From assembly GCF_046115515.1 (NCBI RefSeq), contig NZ_CP175953.1: a stretch of 64,000 bases of DNA. One strand, given 5' to 3'. Source of the DNA: Gracilimonas sp017641085. Its GTDB lineage: Bacteria > Bacteroidota > Rhodothermia > Balneolales > Balneolaceae. A model generated the notes under the pieces. It was not told where the DNA came from, ran no database searches, and was given only the letters and a program-made list of their open reading frames with translations. A program made the position numbers and the translations under genes. Below are positions 1-12,094 of the stretch, in pieces; position 1 is the first letter of the stretch; the number at the start of each line of letters is the position of its first letter.

Positions 1-2073
<2,073 letters not shown>

Positions 2074-2465
2074 TTGCACGGCGTCTCCGCCGTCAAACCT
2101 ACTCGTATTCATGCTATTGGTTTATTGTGGGCCGGACGGGGACGAACCTGTCCGGCTACCTTGGCGTAGTACGCAATCCTTAGTAAACTAAGAAAGGCGC
2201 CCTACTATCTTTTGTCGCACATACAAGATGTGCGACATCAGACCTATTACTATTGCTATATTGCTTCATCATGTCAAAGAACCCGCGCTCGGCGCGGCAC
2301 GGCCCGTTCGACGGGCAGCGTGTTTACAACGGATGCATGCGCCCGGCCTCGAAAGACCAGCAAAATACATCCTAAACAATCTTATAAAGAACTTCGCGAG
2401 CTTTCCGGGCAAACCGCCTCTCATATCTCAATACTCACGACTACATTACTACCTTAAAATTCCTG
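2074..2465 (-). other. rRNA internal spacer between tRNA-Ala and 23S
   Basis: About 390 bases of transcribed spacer. Immediately before the 23S 5' end lies a strong hairpin (about 2071-2099) with complementary GGTTTG/CAAACC arms, an inner ACGGCG/CGCCGT stem and a GAGA loop. It is probably a processing or leader structure. Nothing else in the spacer resembles a gene. Confidence 0.6.
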
Positions 2466-2539
2466 TGGAGCTACGGGGATTCGAACCCCGGACCCCTGCC
2501 TTGCAAAGGCAGTGCTCTAGCCAGCTGAGCTATAGCCCC
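2466..2539 (-). tRNA. tRNA-Ala (anticodon TGC)
   Basis: The minus-strand cloverleaf has acceptor GGGGCTA pairing with TAGCTCC, a D arm GCTCAGCTGG, anticodon loop TTTGCAA with TGC, and a T arm with GGTTCGAATCC. The 3' CCA is not encoded. It sits in the 16S-23S spacer, the usual place for the Ile/Ala pair, and is cotranscribed with the rRNAs. Confidence 0.97.
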
Positions 2540-2552
2540 TCGGTTACCATTG

Positions 2553-2626
<74 letters not shown>

Positions 2627-2780
2627 CCATATCAGGCAGGCCTCGGCTGCAGGCGGTATTCGCCGGCTGCGGCGAGTGTGTGACCCGCCGGGTACACAGT
2701 CAATTAAAAGTACAGATCAGATTGTTTGCCACGAGCGATGCGTAGCGTCGTAGTCCCAATATTGCAGGGACGCTCTCCTT

Positions 2781-4305
<1,525 letters not shown>

Positions 4306-4479
4306 AAATAAATATATATACTCTGTGAGCTGACCCTACGCTCTTGGTCATTATCAAATGCAAAAAATTTGCATCAAGAAATTGAACAAGCTCTCGCTCG
4401 CACAAACAATCTGATCTATACTTCAATATGTCTAAGAACAAGTGCTTCGCATTTGTAAAATCGTTCGCGAAACAGAAAC
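4306..4479 (-). other. 16S rRNA leader
   Basis: A leader of about 170 bases between the predicted promoter and the 16S 5' end. It is AT-rich near 4300-4320, followed by mixed sequence. I see no coding potential. Confidence 0.5.
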
Positions 4480-4511
4480 CAAAGATAAGGGATATTATAC
4501 TTAGATGTCAA
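4480..4511 (-). promoter_or_regulatory. rRNA operon promoter
   Basis: On the minus strand TTGACA (complement 4506-4511) is followed, 21 bases after its TTG, by TATCTTTG (complement 4480-4487). This matches the Bacteroidota-type -33 TTG and -7 TAnnTTTG elements, and the -33 element also fits a classical -35 hexamer. Transcription would start near 4472 and read into 16S. The spacing is identical to that before rpsL and tRNA-Leu. Confidence 0.75.
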
Positions 4512-4583
4512 CCTTATCTTTAAATATTTTCTCTTTTTTTGACATCTTTTTTGCGGGGCTTTTCAATTTAAACTTCACCCCAT

Positions 4584-4615
4584 AAAAAAGACCTTCATAC
4601 GAATACAAAGGCCTT
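4584..4615 (-). terminator. Terminator after rplQ
   Basis: On the minus strand AAGGCCTT and AAGGTCTT form an 8-bp stem (one G-U) around a 12-base loop, followed by a run of T. It lies 20 bases beyond the rplQ stop and closes the ribosomal protein operon before the rRNA promoter. Confidence 0.8.
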
Positions 4616-4634
4616 AATATTTTCAGTAAAGAAA

Positions 4635-5213
4635 TTACTTCTTCTCTTCTTCAGAGCTATCTTCAGAATCGCTGTCTTCAGCTGATTCTACTTCAGCAGA
4701 ACTTTCTTCAGTTTCTTCTGCTTCAGCTTTAGGCTCTTCCTTCTTCTCTTCTTTTGCTTTTACAGGCTCGGAAGATGTTGGTGTATTACTTTTACCAGCC
4801 CGGCGAGTTCTCTTCTTACCAGATGAAGCTGATGAGCTGCCTTCAGGTTTAATGTCATTGTAATCTACCAATTCTACTACTGCGATTTCAGCACCATCCC
4901 CTTTACGGAAACCTGCTTTAATTACGCGAGTGTAGCCACCGGGACGATCCTTGCATTTAGGACCTACCTCAGTGAACAGAGTGGTTACCGCTTCCTTATT
5001 CTGAAGGGAAGAAAAAACTTGTCTTCTGTTATGATGAGTATCTTCTTTAGCCCTGGTAATTAAAGGCTCTACAAATCCACGTAGTTCTTTTGCCTTAGCA
5101 AGAGTGGTTGTAATTCTGTGCTCTTTGATTAACGCCATTGCAAGAGATTGCATGGTGTTTTTTCTGTGAGCAGAAGTCCTGCTTAATTTTCTACCTTTTA
5201 CTCCGTGACGCAT
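4635..5213 (-). CDS. rplQ: 50S ribosomal protein L17, with acidic tail
   Basis: L17 lines the peptide exit tunnel. The first ~118 residues are a canonical L17 domain (MRHGVKGRKLSRTSAHRK, then RPGGYTRV). After this comes a tail of about 70 residues, first basic (GKKRTRRAGK) and then almost entirely E/S/D/A/K, ending SEEEKK. The total of 192 aa compares with about 115-130 in model bacteria; extended L17 is known in Bacteroidota relatives. AAAGGA lies 8 bases before the ATG. It is the last gene of the operon, after rpoA. Confidence 0.97.
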   Translation of the reverse strand: MRHGVKGRKLSRTSAHRKNTMQSLAMALIKEHRITTTLAKAKELRGFVEPLITRAKEDTHHNRRQVFSSLQNKEAVTTLFTEVGPKCKDRPGGYTRVIKAGFRKGDGAEIAVVELVDYNDIKPEGSSSASSGKKRTRRAGKSNTPTSSEPVKAKEEKKEEPKAEAEETEESSAEVESAEDSDSEDSSEEEKK

Positions 5214-5231
5214 AATTTAATTCCTTTCTGC

Positions 5232-6203
5232 TTAGTCTAAATATTTAGATACGTCCATTCCAAATTCAAGATTCTTCTCTTCAATCACTTCTACTAATTC
5301 ACTGAGTGATTTTTTACCGAAGTTTCTGAATTTAAGAAGATCCTGCTCATCTCGTGATACCAATTCTCCAATAGTATTGATATTCGCAGATTTGAGACAG
5401 TTGTATGCACGCACACTTAGGTTGAGATCTTCAATACTTGTTCTCAACAAATTAGCCACGCGTTGCTTCTCAGCATCAACCTCTTCCTCTTCCTGAGTGA
5501 ATGGCTCTTCAATTTCTTCTGTGATAAATTTCTCAATATGCTCTTTAAGAATCTTACCTGCGATGGTAAGTGCTTCTTTAGCATTAACTGATCCGTCCGT
5601 TTCGATATCCATTACCAACTTCTCATAGTCGGTACGCTGGCCTACACGAACGTTTTCAACGTTGTATTTAACTGACTTAATAGGTGTGAAGATTGCATCG
5701 ATAGGAATGAGATTTACATCCTCATCTTCTACCGACATTTCTTCAGCCGGAACGTATCCACGGCCACGACCTACTTTCAGTTCAATTTCCAACTCAGCAT
5801 CGTCTGCAAGATTTGCAATAACCAAGTCAGGATTCAGCACATCATATTCAGCAGTTGCATCATCAATGTCTTTGGCTGTTAATTCGCCCTGACCACTTTT
5901 GGAAATATGAATAACACCGGAGCTTTGCTCAACTTGCTTGAAGCGAACTTCTTTGAAGTTAAGTATGATCTCATATACATCTTCTTTAACTCCCTTGATG
6001 CTGGAATATTCATGATCAACACCGTTAATCTTAACGGCAGTAATCGCTATTCCCGGAAGTGATGAGAGCAGAACTCGTCGGAATGAGTTTCCAATCGTTA
6101 CTCCGAATCCTCTTTCAAGTGGCTGAAGAACAAATGTACCAAAATTGTCATTATCTTCAACAACGTCGAGAGGTTCAGGCATTTGAATGCTATAGTTGCT
6201 CAT
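5232..6203 (-). CDS. rpoA: DNA-directed RNA polymerase subunit alpha
   Basis: The alpha subunit dimerises to seed RNA polymerase assembly; its C-terminal domain contacts upstream promoter DNA and activators. The protein has 323 aa. The N-terminal domain covers about 1-235, with ERGFGVTIGNSFRRVLLSSL in the dimer interface. An acidic linker (EEPFTQEEEEVD) leads to a C-terminal domain at about 250-310 with SVRAYNCLKSANINTIGEL and the LLKFRNFGKKSL helix-hairpin-helix. It is the usual alpha-operon member between rpsD and rplQ. No clear Shine-Dalgarno precedes the ATG. Confidence 0.98.
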   Translation of the reverse strand: MSNYSIQMPEPLDVVEDNDNFGTFVLQPLERGFGVTIGNSFRRVLLSSLPGIAITAVKINGVDHEYSSIKGVKEDVYEIILNFKEVRFKQVEQSSGVIHISKSGQGELTAKDIDDATAEYDVLNPDLVIANLADDAELEIELKVGRGRGYVPAEEMSVEDEDVNLIPIDAIFTPIKSVKYNVENVRVGQRTDYEKLVMDIETDGSVNAKEALTIAGKILKEHIEKFITEEIEEPFTQEEEEVDAEKQRVANLLRTSIEDLNLSVRAYNCLKSANINTIGELVSRDEQDLLKFRNFGKKSLSELVEVIEEKNLEFGMDVSKYLD

Positions 6204-6226
6204 AATAGATCTTAAAATTTTTAAAA

Positions 6227-6832
6227 TTACTTAGAGTAAAGCTCAACAATAAGCTGAACATTAATATTCTCAGGTATCTCTTCCATTGTAGGAACATAAA
6301 GCACCTTACCTGATCTTGACTTCGGATCTGTTTCAACCCATTTGTACTTATTTCTTGAGGATCCGTCCAGTGCGTCTTCAATTATTTCCAGATTTCTGGA
6401 CTTTGGTCGAATAGAAACTACATCACCCGGACTCATCTGGTAGGATGGAATATTTACAACTCCACCATTAACCACTACATGCTTGTGTGTCACCAACTGG
6501 CGAGCCTGGCGTCTTGTTCTTGCAAAGCCCATTCGGAAAACGGTATTATCCAATCGGCTTTCAAGTGCCTGAAGCAAGTTTTCACCAGCAACACCATCTT
6601 GAGCTGAAGCAGCTTTAAATAAGTTACGGAATTGCTTTTCCAGCAATCCATAGGTGTATTTCGCTTTCTGCTTCTCTTCAAGCTGGATGGCGTACTCAGA
6701 CTTTCTGTTAAATCTGGAACGACCATGCTCACCTGGTCCGTATGGTTTACGCTCTAAAGCTTTACTTGGTCCAAAGATTGGCTCTTTGAATCGTCTGGCT
6801 TTCTTTTGTTTTGGTCCTCTATATCTTGCCAT
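6227..6832 (-). CDS. rpsD: 30S ribosomal protein S4
   Basis: S4 is a primary 16S-binding protein that nucleates small-subunit assembly and often autoregulates its operon. It has 201 aa. The N-terminal domain starts MARYRGPKQKKARRF and has no zinc-binding cysteines (C-minus type). The S4 RNA-binding domain lies around 92-155 (RLDNTVFRMGFARTRRQAR, then HKHVVVNGGVVNIPS). It lies between rpsK and rpoA. Confidence 0.98.
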   Translation of the reverse strand: MARYRGPKQKKARRFKEPIFGPSKALERKPYGPGEHGRSRFNRKSEYAIQLEEKQKAKYTYGLLEKQFRNLFKAASAQDGVAGENLLQALESRLDNTVFRMGFARTRRQARQLVTHKHVVVNGGVVNIPSYQMSPGDVVSIRPKSRNLEIIEDALDGSSRNKYKWVETDPKSRSGKVLYVPTMEEIPENINVQLIVELYSK

Positions 6833-6850
6833 TATACAGTCTTCTTACTA

Positions 6851-7258
6851 TTAAACTCTTCTTCGTTTTGGTGGCCGGCATCCATTGTGTGGAAGCGGTG
6901 TGCGGTCTTTGATGGAAGTAACTTCCAATCCGGAACTTGCCATTCCTCGAACCGCAGCTTCTCGACCTGAACCAGGTCCTTTTACAAATACTTCCACTTT
7001 GCGCAGACCCATTTCATGTGCGGTCTTAGCAGCTGTTTCAGCACTTAACTGAGCGGCATAAGGGGTGTTTTTTCTGGAACCCTTAAACCCTTCTTTTCCG
7101 GCAGATGACCACGAAACTACGTTCCCATCAGCGTCGGTTATGGTTACGATCACATTATTGAAAGTAGCTTTAACAAAAGCCATTCCGTTAGGATCGCTAA
7201 GTTGTTTTTTCTTTTTACGCTTTGCAGCTAAAGATGCTTTTGGTTTGTTTTTAGCCAT
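6851..7258 (-). CDS. rpsK: 30S ribosomal protein S11
   Basis: S11 helps form the mRNA exit platform with S7 and S18. The 135-aa protein has a lysine-rich start (KRKKKKQ), the core FVKATFNNVIVTITD and GKEGFKGSRKNTPYAAQ, and the conserved end PHNGCRPPKRRRV. It is slightly longer than E. coli S11 because of the basic N-terminus. It lies between rpsM and rpsD. Confidence 0.98.
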   Translation of the reverse strand: MAKNKPKASLAAKRKKKKQLSDPNGMAFVKATFNNVIVTITDADGNVVSWSSAGKEGFKGSRKNTPYAAQLSAETAAKTAHEMGLRKVEVFVKGPGSGREAAVRGMASSGLEVTSIKDRTPLPHNGCRPPKRRRV

Positions 7259-7278
7259 GGGTTATCTCAATTTCAATA

Positions 7279-7656
7279 TTATTTGGCAACCTTCTTCTTA
7301 CCGGCAACCGTTTTCTTCTTACCTTTTCGAGTACGGGCGTTAGTTTGCGTACGCTGGCCCCTTACCGGCAGGCCTCGACGGTGACGAACACCCCGGTAGC
7401 TGCCAATTTCAATAAGTCGACGAATATCGCCATTTACTTCGCTGCGAAGCGCACCTTCAACTTTGTACTCCTCGTCAATTAATGTACGAAGTGCACTTAC
7501 TTGCTCATCTGTCCAGTCCTGAACTTTGGCATCCTTATCGATGTCCAAACGTTCAAGAATTTCAGCTGCTTTAGAGCGGCCGATTCCATAAATGTAAGTA
7601 AGGCTGATTATGCCTCTTTTCTGTTTTGGTAAATCTATTCCAGCAATACGTGCCAT
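7279..7656 (-). CDS. rpsM: 30S ribosomal protein S13
   Basis: S13 sits in the 30S head and bridges to the 50S subunit and P-site tRNA. The 125-aa protein begins MARIAGIDLPKQKRGIISL, has the helix-hairpin-helix YIYGIGRSKAAEIL, and carries the signature YRGVRHRRGLPVRGQRT followed by a basic tail. It lies between rpmJ and rpsK in the alpha operon. Confidence 0.98.
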   Translation of the reverse strand: MARIAGIDLPKQKRGIISLTYIYGIGRSKAAEILERLDIDKDAKVQDWTDEQVSALRTLIDEEYKVEGALRSEVNGDIRRLIEIGSYRGVRHRRGLPVRGQRTQTNARTRKGKKKTVAGKKKVAK

Positions 7657-7676
7657 ATAAATACTCGGTTATTCTA

Positions 7677-7793
7677 TTAGCCCTGACGCTGCTTATGGCG
7701 TGGGTTCTTCTTGTTAATCACGTAAAGACGGCCTTTACGTCGTACAATTTTGTCGTCTGAACTTCTTTTCTTAACTGATGAACGTGTCTTCAT
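7677..7793 (-). CDS. rpmJ: 50S ribosomal protein L36, cysteine-free form
   Basis: L36 is a small 23S-binding protein. I translated this 38-residue gene by hand: MKTRSSVKKRSSDDKIVR through INKKNPRHKQRQG, then TAA at 7677-7679. The usual Cys/His zinc ribbon is lost: the cysteine positions hold S, D and K. This is the C-minus type. It lies between infA and rpsM, the standard position. Confidence 0.95.
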   Translation of the reverse strand: MKTRSSVKKRSSDDKIVRRKGRLYVINKKNPRHKQRQG

Positions 7794-7803
7794 GACAACC
7801 TCT

Positions 7804-8022
7804 TTATTTGTATCTGTAAGTTATTCTTCCTTTAGATAAATCATAGGGCGACATTTCTACTGCCACTCTATCTCCCGGGAGAATTTTAATGTAATACATC
7901 CGCATTTTACCTGATACGTGGGCCAATATCTCATGCCCATTATCCAACTCAACGCGAAATTGTGCGTTAGGTAATGCTTCTATTATTTCTCCATCTTGTT
8001 TTATCGGCTCTTGTTTAGCCAT
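7804..8022 (-). CDS. infA: Translation initiation factor IF-1
   Basis: IF-1 occupies the ribosomal A site during initiation. This is a 72-aa single OB fold (MAKQEPIKQDGEIIEALPNA, HVSGKMRMYYIKILPGDRV, ending GRITYRYK). The open frame extends further upstream, but the ATG at 8022 is chosen because MAKQE matches the family and gives the normal length. It overlaps the 3' end of map by 8 bases, which suggests translational coupling. Confidence 0.97.
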   Translation of the reverse strand: MAKQEPIKQDGEIIEALPNAQFRVELDNGHEILAHVSGKMRMYYIKILPGDRVAVEMSPYDLSKGRITYRYK

Positions 8023-8827
8023 AATACAATATGTTGTTTTGATTTTTTTCCGAGAGCTCAGCAATATAATCAAAAGTACTGAGAATTTCAGCCTTGTCTT
8101 CACGAATTACAATGTCGTGTTCGTAATGAGCGGCTAAACTCCCGTCGGCTGTAACTACTGTCCAGCCATCGTTCAATGTTTTTGTTTTCCAAGAACCCAT
8201 GGTAATCATCGGCTCCACGGCGAGTGTCATTCCTGACCGGAGTCGCTCGCCTTTACCTTTTTTTCCAAAGTTAGGTACGGATGGATCTTCATGCATTGCT
8301 TTTCCAATTCCGTGCCCTACTAATTCTCTGACTACTCCGTAGCCTTCATTTTCACAGTGGGTTTGAATGGCATTTGCCAAGTCTCCCATCCTGTTTCCAT
8401 GAATGGCTTGCTCAATCCCTTTATAAAGAGATTCGAGTGTAGTTCTCAATAATTTCAAAGTTTTATCATCACATTCACCAACTGCGAATGTATAAGCATG
8501 ATCACCGAAGTAACCATTTTTTTCAACACCGCAGTCAACGGAAACGATATCACCTTCTTTTAATTCCCTGTCACCAGGTATTCCGTGAACAACTTCTTCA
8601 TTAATCGAAATACATAGTGTTGCCGGAAATTCGCTTCCTTTTGGACCATATCCTTTAAAAGCAGGACGTCCTTTTTCTTTGGCGATGTATTCTTCGGCAA
8701 TTCTGTCGAGCTTTCCTGTTGTAACACCCGGCTCAATATGTTTTCCAACTTCAGCCAGTGTTCTTGAGACGATTAATGCACTTTCGCGCATCTTCTCAAT
8801 TTCGGATTCACTCTTCAGGTAAATCAT
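8015..8827 (-). CDS. map: Methionine aminopeptidase type I
   Basis: It removes the initiator methionine from nascent cytosolic proteins. The 270-aa pita-bread fold shows all five metal ligands in context: D in SVDCGV, D in GYFGDHAYTF, H in VGHGIGKAMHEDP, E in AVEPMITMG and E in YEHDIVIRE. The gene abuts secY with no intervening base and overlaps infA by 8 bases, the common secY-map-infA arrangement. The C-terminal ~15 residues are not conserved. Confidence 0.98.
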   Translation of the reverse strand: MIYLKSESEIEKMRESALIVSRTLAEVGKHIEPGVTTGKLDRIAEEYIAKEKGRPAFKGYGPKGSEFPATLCISINEEVVHGIPGDRELKEGDIVSVDCGVEKNGYFGDHAYTFAVGECDDKTLKLLRTTLESLYKGIEQAIHGNRMGDLANAIQTHCENEGYGVVRELVGHGIGKAMHEDPSVPNFGKKGKGERLRSGMTLAVEPMITMGSWKTKTLNDGWTVVTADGSLAAHYEHDIVIREDKAEILSTFDYIAELSEKNQNNILYYG

Positions 8828-10141
8828 TTACGCTCTTCGCCGGCCTTTAATTCTACCTGTTTTCATAAAGCCATCGTAATGACGCATCATTAAATGACTT
8901 TCAATTTGCTGGAGTGTATCCAAAGCAACCCCAACGATAATTAACAAACTGGTTCCTCCATAAAAGAGAGCAAAGCCAGGTGTAACTCCAAACAACCCTA
9001 CTGCAATAGCGGGAAGTATAGCTACAAACGATAGAAACAAAGAACCCGGAAGGGTAATCTTAGTCAAAATATTGTCAATGAACTCAACGGTTTGCTTACC
9101 CGGACGAACGCCTGGAATAAAACCGCCTTGTCGTTTCATGGTATCGGCCATTTCCTTAGGATTGATGGCGATAGCTGTGTAGAAAAACGTGAAGAACACA
9201 CATACAAAAAAGAATACAATCGAATACGTGAGTCCTGTAAAATCAACTGACCATTGGGTCAAAAACTGTACAGTTTGGTTTTCCGGAAAGAAAGAACCAA
9301 TAGTACTTGGAATAAACATGATAGACTGCGCAAAGATAATCGGCATAACACCGGCAGCGTTCACCCGCAATGGCAAGTACTGAGTGGTACCACCGTACAC
9401 TTTGCGGCCAACTACTCGTTTCGCATACTGAACCGGAATTTTACGGGTTCCCTGAGTCAGCATTACAACAGCTGCGATTACTAATATCAGTGCAGCAACT
9501 TCAATAATTACCAGGATTGCATTCGCTTTGGTGGTAACTTCGTTGTAGAAGTTTGCAGGAAGTGCGGCAATAATACCGATCATGATAATCAGAGAAATAC
9601 CGTTACCGATTCCTCTTTCACTAATTCTCTCTCCCAGCCACATTACGAATACCGTACCGGCCGTCAATACAATCATTGATGTAATAACAAAGAAAAACTC
9701 GTTTACAACAATAGCCTGCGGAGCTGTTGACATCAGGTTGATTGAAAAACCAATAGCCTGAACAAGGGTAATACCTACGGTACCATATCTTGTAAGCCTG
9801 GTGATTTTTCTTCTCCCTTCTTCTCCTTCGCGTTGCAGCTTCTGGAAATAAGGGACAACAGCACCCATCAACTGAATGATAATGGCAGCGGTGATATAAG
9901 GCATAATTCCAAGAGCAAATACTCCGGCTCTTGAAAAAGCCCCTCCCACAAATAGGTCAAATAAGCCTAACAAACTACTGGCGGCATTTCCACTGCTGCC
10001 AATAAGCTGGTTAGCATCAACACCGGGCAGGGTAATATAACTACCGACCCGATAGACCATTAAGATTCCAACCGTATAGAGAATACGATTCTTAAGATCT
10101 TCAATTTTAAATATGTTGCGGAAGTTTTCTATCAGACTCAT
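8828..10141 (-). CDS. secY: Protein translocase subunit SecY
   Basis: The channel subunit of the SecYEG translocon in the inner membrane. The protein has 437 aa and ten predicted membrane helices. Hallmarks are SLLGLFDLFVGGAFSRAG near the plug, the cytoplasmic QREGEEGRRKITRLTRYGT loop, ERISERGIGNGISLIIMIGI, and the C5 loop around PGVRPGKQTVEFI. It lies between rplO and map. The exported proteins in this window would depend on it. Confidence 0.98.
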   Translation of the reverse strand: MSLIENFRNIFKIEDLKNRILYTVGILMVYRVGSYITLPGVDANQLIGSSGNAASSLLGLFDLFVGGAFSRAGVFALGIMPYITAAIIIQLMGAVVPYFQKLQREGEEGRRKITRLTRYGTVGITLVQAIGFSINLMSTAPQAIVVNEFFFVITSMIVLTAGTVFVMWLGERISERGIGNGISLIIMIGIIAALPANFYNEVTTKANAILVIIEVAALILVIAAVVMLTQGTRKIPVQYAKRVVGRKVYGGTTQYLPLRVNAAGVMPIIFAQSIMFIPSTIGSFFPENQTVQFLTQWSVDFTGLTYSIVFFFVCVFFTFFYTAIAINPKEMADTMKRQGGFIPGVRPGKQTVEFIDNILTKITLPGSLFLSFVAILPAIAVGLFGVTPGFALFYGGTSLLIIVGVALDTLQQIESHLMMRHYDGFMKTGRIKGRRRA

Positions 10142-10162
10142 TCGCCGTCTACACTATAAGTT

Positions 10163-10618
10163 TTACACCAAAGTTAATGATCCACCAGCTGCTTCTACCT
10201 TTTCACTGGCAGACTTACTTGCGGCATGTACTTCAATTTCAATTTTATGTTCTAGTTCACCACGTCCGAGAAGTTTAACTTTTTCTCCTTCGCTAGCCAA
10301 ACCGGAATTGATTAATCCTTCCAACGTAATCGTTTTGTTCAGCTTTCCGGCTTCAATAAACTCACTGATAGTGTGTACGTTAATTACACGAAATTCAGTG
10401 CGGTTTATGTTGGTGAAACCAAATTTAGGCAAACGTCGCTGAAGGGGCATTTGACCACCTTCGAACCAGGCACGTTGCTTATGACCAGAACGAGATTTCT
10501 GTCCGTTATGTCCACGACCAGATTGCTCTCCACGTCCGGAACCTTGTCCACGTCCCACACGCTTGGTGTTTTTCTGATTTGGGATCGGTGCTTTTAAATT
10601 GCTTAAGTCCATCGTCAA
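10163..10618 (-). CDS. rplO: 50S ribosomal protein L15
   Basis: L15 is a late assembly protein of the 50S subunit. The 151-aa protein has the glycine/arginine-rich N-terminal extension GRGQGSGRGEQSGRGHNG and the globular domain around GGQMPLQRRLPKFGF. Its start lies only 12 bases from the rpsE stop, so the rpmD (L30) gene normally found between them is absent. Confidence 0.97.
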   Translation of the reverse strand: MTMDLSNLKAPIPNQKNTKRVGRGQGSGRGEQSGRGHNGQKSRSGHKQRAWFEGGQMPLQRRLPKFGFTNINRTEFRVINVHTISEFIEAGKLNKTITLEGLINSGLASEGEKVKLLGRGELEHKIEIEVHAASKSASEKVEAAGGSLTLV

Positions 10619-10630
10619 ATTCTTTAAATA

Positions 10631-11155
10631 TTATCCTTCAAATACTTTGTTCAGAGAAATATCTCTTCTCTGTGCAACTTCAACAGGATCAGTCAATTCT
10701 TTCAGAGCAGTAAAAGCTGCCTTCACCATATTATGGGGATTTGAAGAACCCTGAGATTTAGATAAAATATTGTGTACACCTGCAACGTCAAGCAGAGCTT
10801 TAACGGCACCACCTGCAATTACACCCGTACCTTCAGCGGCCGGACGTAACAACACTTTTCCGGCACCTGCTTTACCAACTATAGGATGGTAAATACTTTT
10901 GGTTTTGGTTAAAGGTACGCGGATCAGGTTTTTCTTGGCATTATCAAAGCCTTTCTGGATAGCATCCGAAACTTCGTTTGCTTTACCAAGACCATGGCCA
11001 CAAACACCGTTACCGTCTCCAACTACTACAATTGCGTTGAAGCTGAAACGACGTCCACCTTTCACAACTTTGGCTACACGGTTAACGTGAACCAGTTTCT
11101 CTTCAAGGTTCAGGTTTGCAGCAGGTATAGATTGTTTTCTTCTTATTTTAGGCAT
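10631..11155 (-). CDS. rpsE: 30S ribosomal protein S5
   Basis: S5 contributes to decoding accuracy and the mRNA entry helicase. The 174-aa protein has the N-terminal dsRBD-like domain (EEKLVHVNRVAKVVKGGRR, then VGDGNGVCGHGLGKANEV) and the C-terminal domain with RPAAEGTGVIAGGAVKALL. It is followed directly by rplO, without rpmD. Confidence 0.98.
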   Translation of the reverse strand: MPKIRRKQSIPAANLNLEEKLVHVNRVAKVVKGGRRFSFNAIVVVGDGNGVCGHGLGKANEVSDAIQKGFDNAKKNLIRVPLTKTKSIYHPIVGKAGAGKVLLRPAAEGTGVIAGGAVKALLDVAGVHNILSKSQGSSNPHNMVKAAFTALKELTDPVEVAQRRDISLNKVFEG

Positions 11156-11172
11156 TGTTTATCCCAATTCAA

Positions 11173-11511
11173 TTAAAAGTCTAATCCACCATCGCGGGCG
11201 CCTTCAGCAGCAGCCTTCACGATGCCGTGATATTTATAACCGCTTCGGTCAAATACCACTTTATTAATTCCTTTGTCCTGAGCGAGTTTTGCAAGTTCAG
11301 ATCCTGCTTTCTTTGCATTATCAACACCGGTCTCAGCTTGTGAGGCTGCGAGTGTTACACCGTCAAGATCGTTAACCAACTGCAGGTAGGTGTACTTGTT
11401 ACTTTTGAACACGCTCAGTCTTGGACGCTCGGCTGTACCTTTTATGGTAGAACGGATACGTCTTCTGATCTTACTTCTTCGCTCTATTTTCTTTTGTTGT
11501 CTTTTATCCAT
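11173..11511 (-). CDS. rplR: 50S ribosomal protein L18
   Basis: L18 binds 5S rRNA and anchors it in the central protuberance. The 112-aa protein has a basic N-terminus (MDKRQQKKIERRSKIRRRIR), RPRLSVFKSNKYTYLQLV, and the conserved end FDRSGYKYHGIVKAAAEGAR. It lies in the spc section between rplF and rpsE. Confidence 0.98.
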   Translation of the reverse strand: MDKRQQKKIERRSKIRRRIRSTIKGTAERPRLSVFKSNKYTYLQLVNDLDGVTLAASQAETGVDNAKKAGSELAKLAQDKGINKVVFDRSGYKYHGIVKAAAEGARDGGLDF

Positions 11512-11522
11512 TATTCAAACCT

Positions 11523-12077
11523 CTATTTAGCAGCTGATTTACCGGCCTTACGACGAACCTGCTCACCCAGATATCTGATTCCTTTACCTTTGTAAGGCTC
11601 AGGCTTTCTGAATGATCTGATTTTAGCAGAAATCTGACCTACCAATTCTTTGTCAACTCCGGAGATAACCAGGATGGGGTTTTTACCAGACTTGGTATCC
11701 ACTTCCATATCAATTCCTTCCGGTGGTACAAAGAAAATCGGGTGAGAATAACCCAGGTTCAGCTCCAGTACGTCGCCATTCATAGCGGCACGGAAACCAA
11801 CGCCAATGATTTCTAATTTTTTAGTGTAGCCTTCCGATACACCAACCACTGCATTATTCACCAGCGAACGAAACAGGCCATGAAGAGCGCGGTGCTCTTT
11901 CTGGTCAGTAGCTCTTTTAATCAGGAGCTCATTTTCATTCTTTTCAATCGTAATTTCCGGGTGAATTCGGAGTGTATTGGTTCCTTTTTCTCCTTTAAAA
12001 GTTGCGATGTTATCAGCGTTGATGCTGAACTCAACTTTATCAGAAATAGGTACCGGTAAATTTCCAATTCGAGACAT
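11523..12077 (-). CDS. rplF: 50S ribosomal protein L6
   Basis: L6 lies near the sarcin-ricin loop at the GTPase centre. The 184-aa protein has two L6 folds; it starts MSRIGNLPVPISDKVEF and ends in the conserved RNA-binding segment KPEPYKGKGIRYLGEQVRRK. It lies between rpsH and rplR. Confidence 0.98.
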   Translation of the reverse strand: MSRIGNLPVPISDKVEFSINADNIATFKGEKGTNTLRIHPEITIEKNENELLIKRATDQKEHRALHGLFRSLVNNAVVGVSEGYTKKLEIIGVGFRAAMNGDVLELNLGYSHPIFFVPPEGIDMEVDTKSGKNPILVISGVDKELVGQISAKIRSFRKPEPYKGKGIRYLGEQVRRKAGKSAAK

Positions 12078-12094
12078 AGTTCAAAAACTGTTTA

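Noticed and set aside
4495..4511. TTGACA followed by TATAAT only six bases later before the rRNA operon
   Set aside because: The spacing is far too short for a sigma-70-type promoter; the TATCTTTG element 21 bases after TTG fits better.
7065..7343. Plus-strand frame opposite rpsK and rpsM
   Set aside because: It lies wholly antisense to conserved ribosomal genes and shows no independent features.
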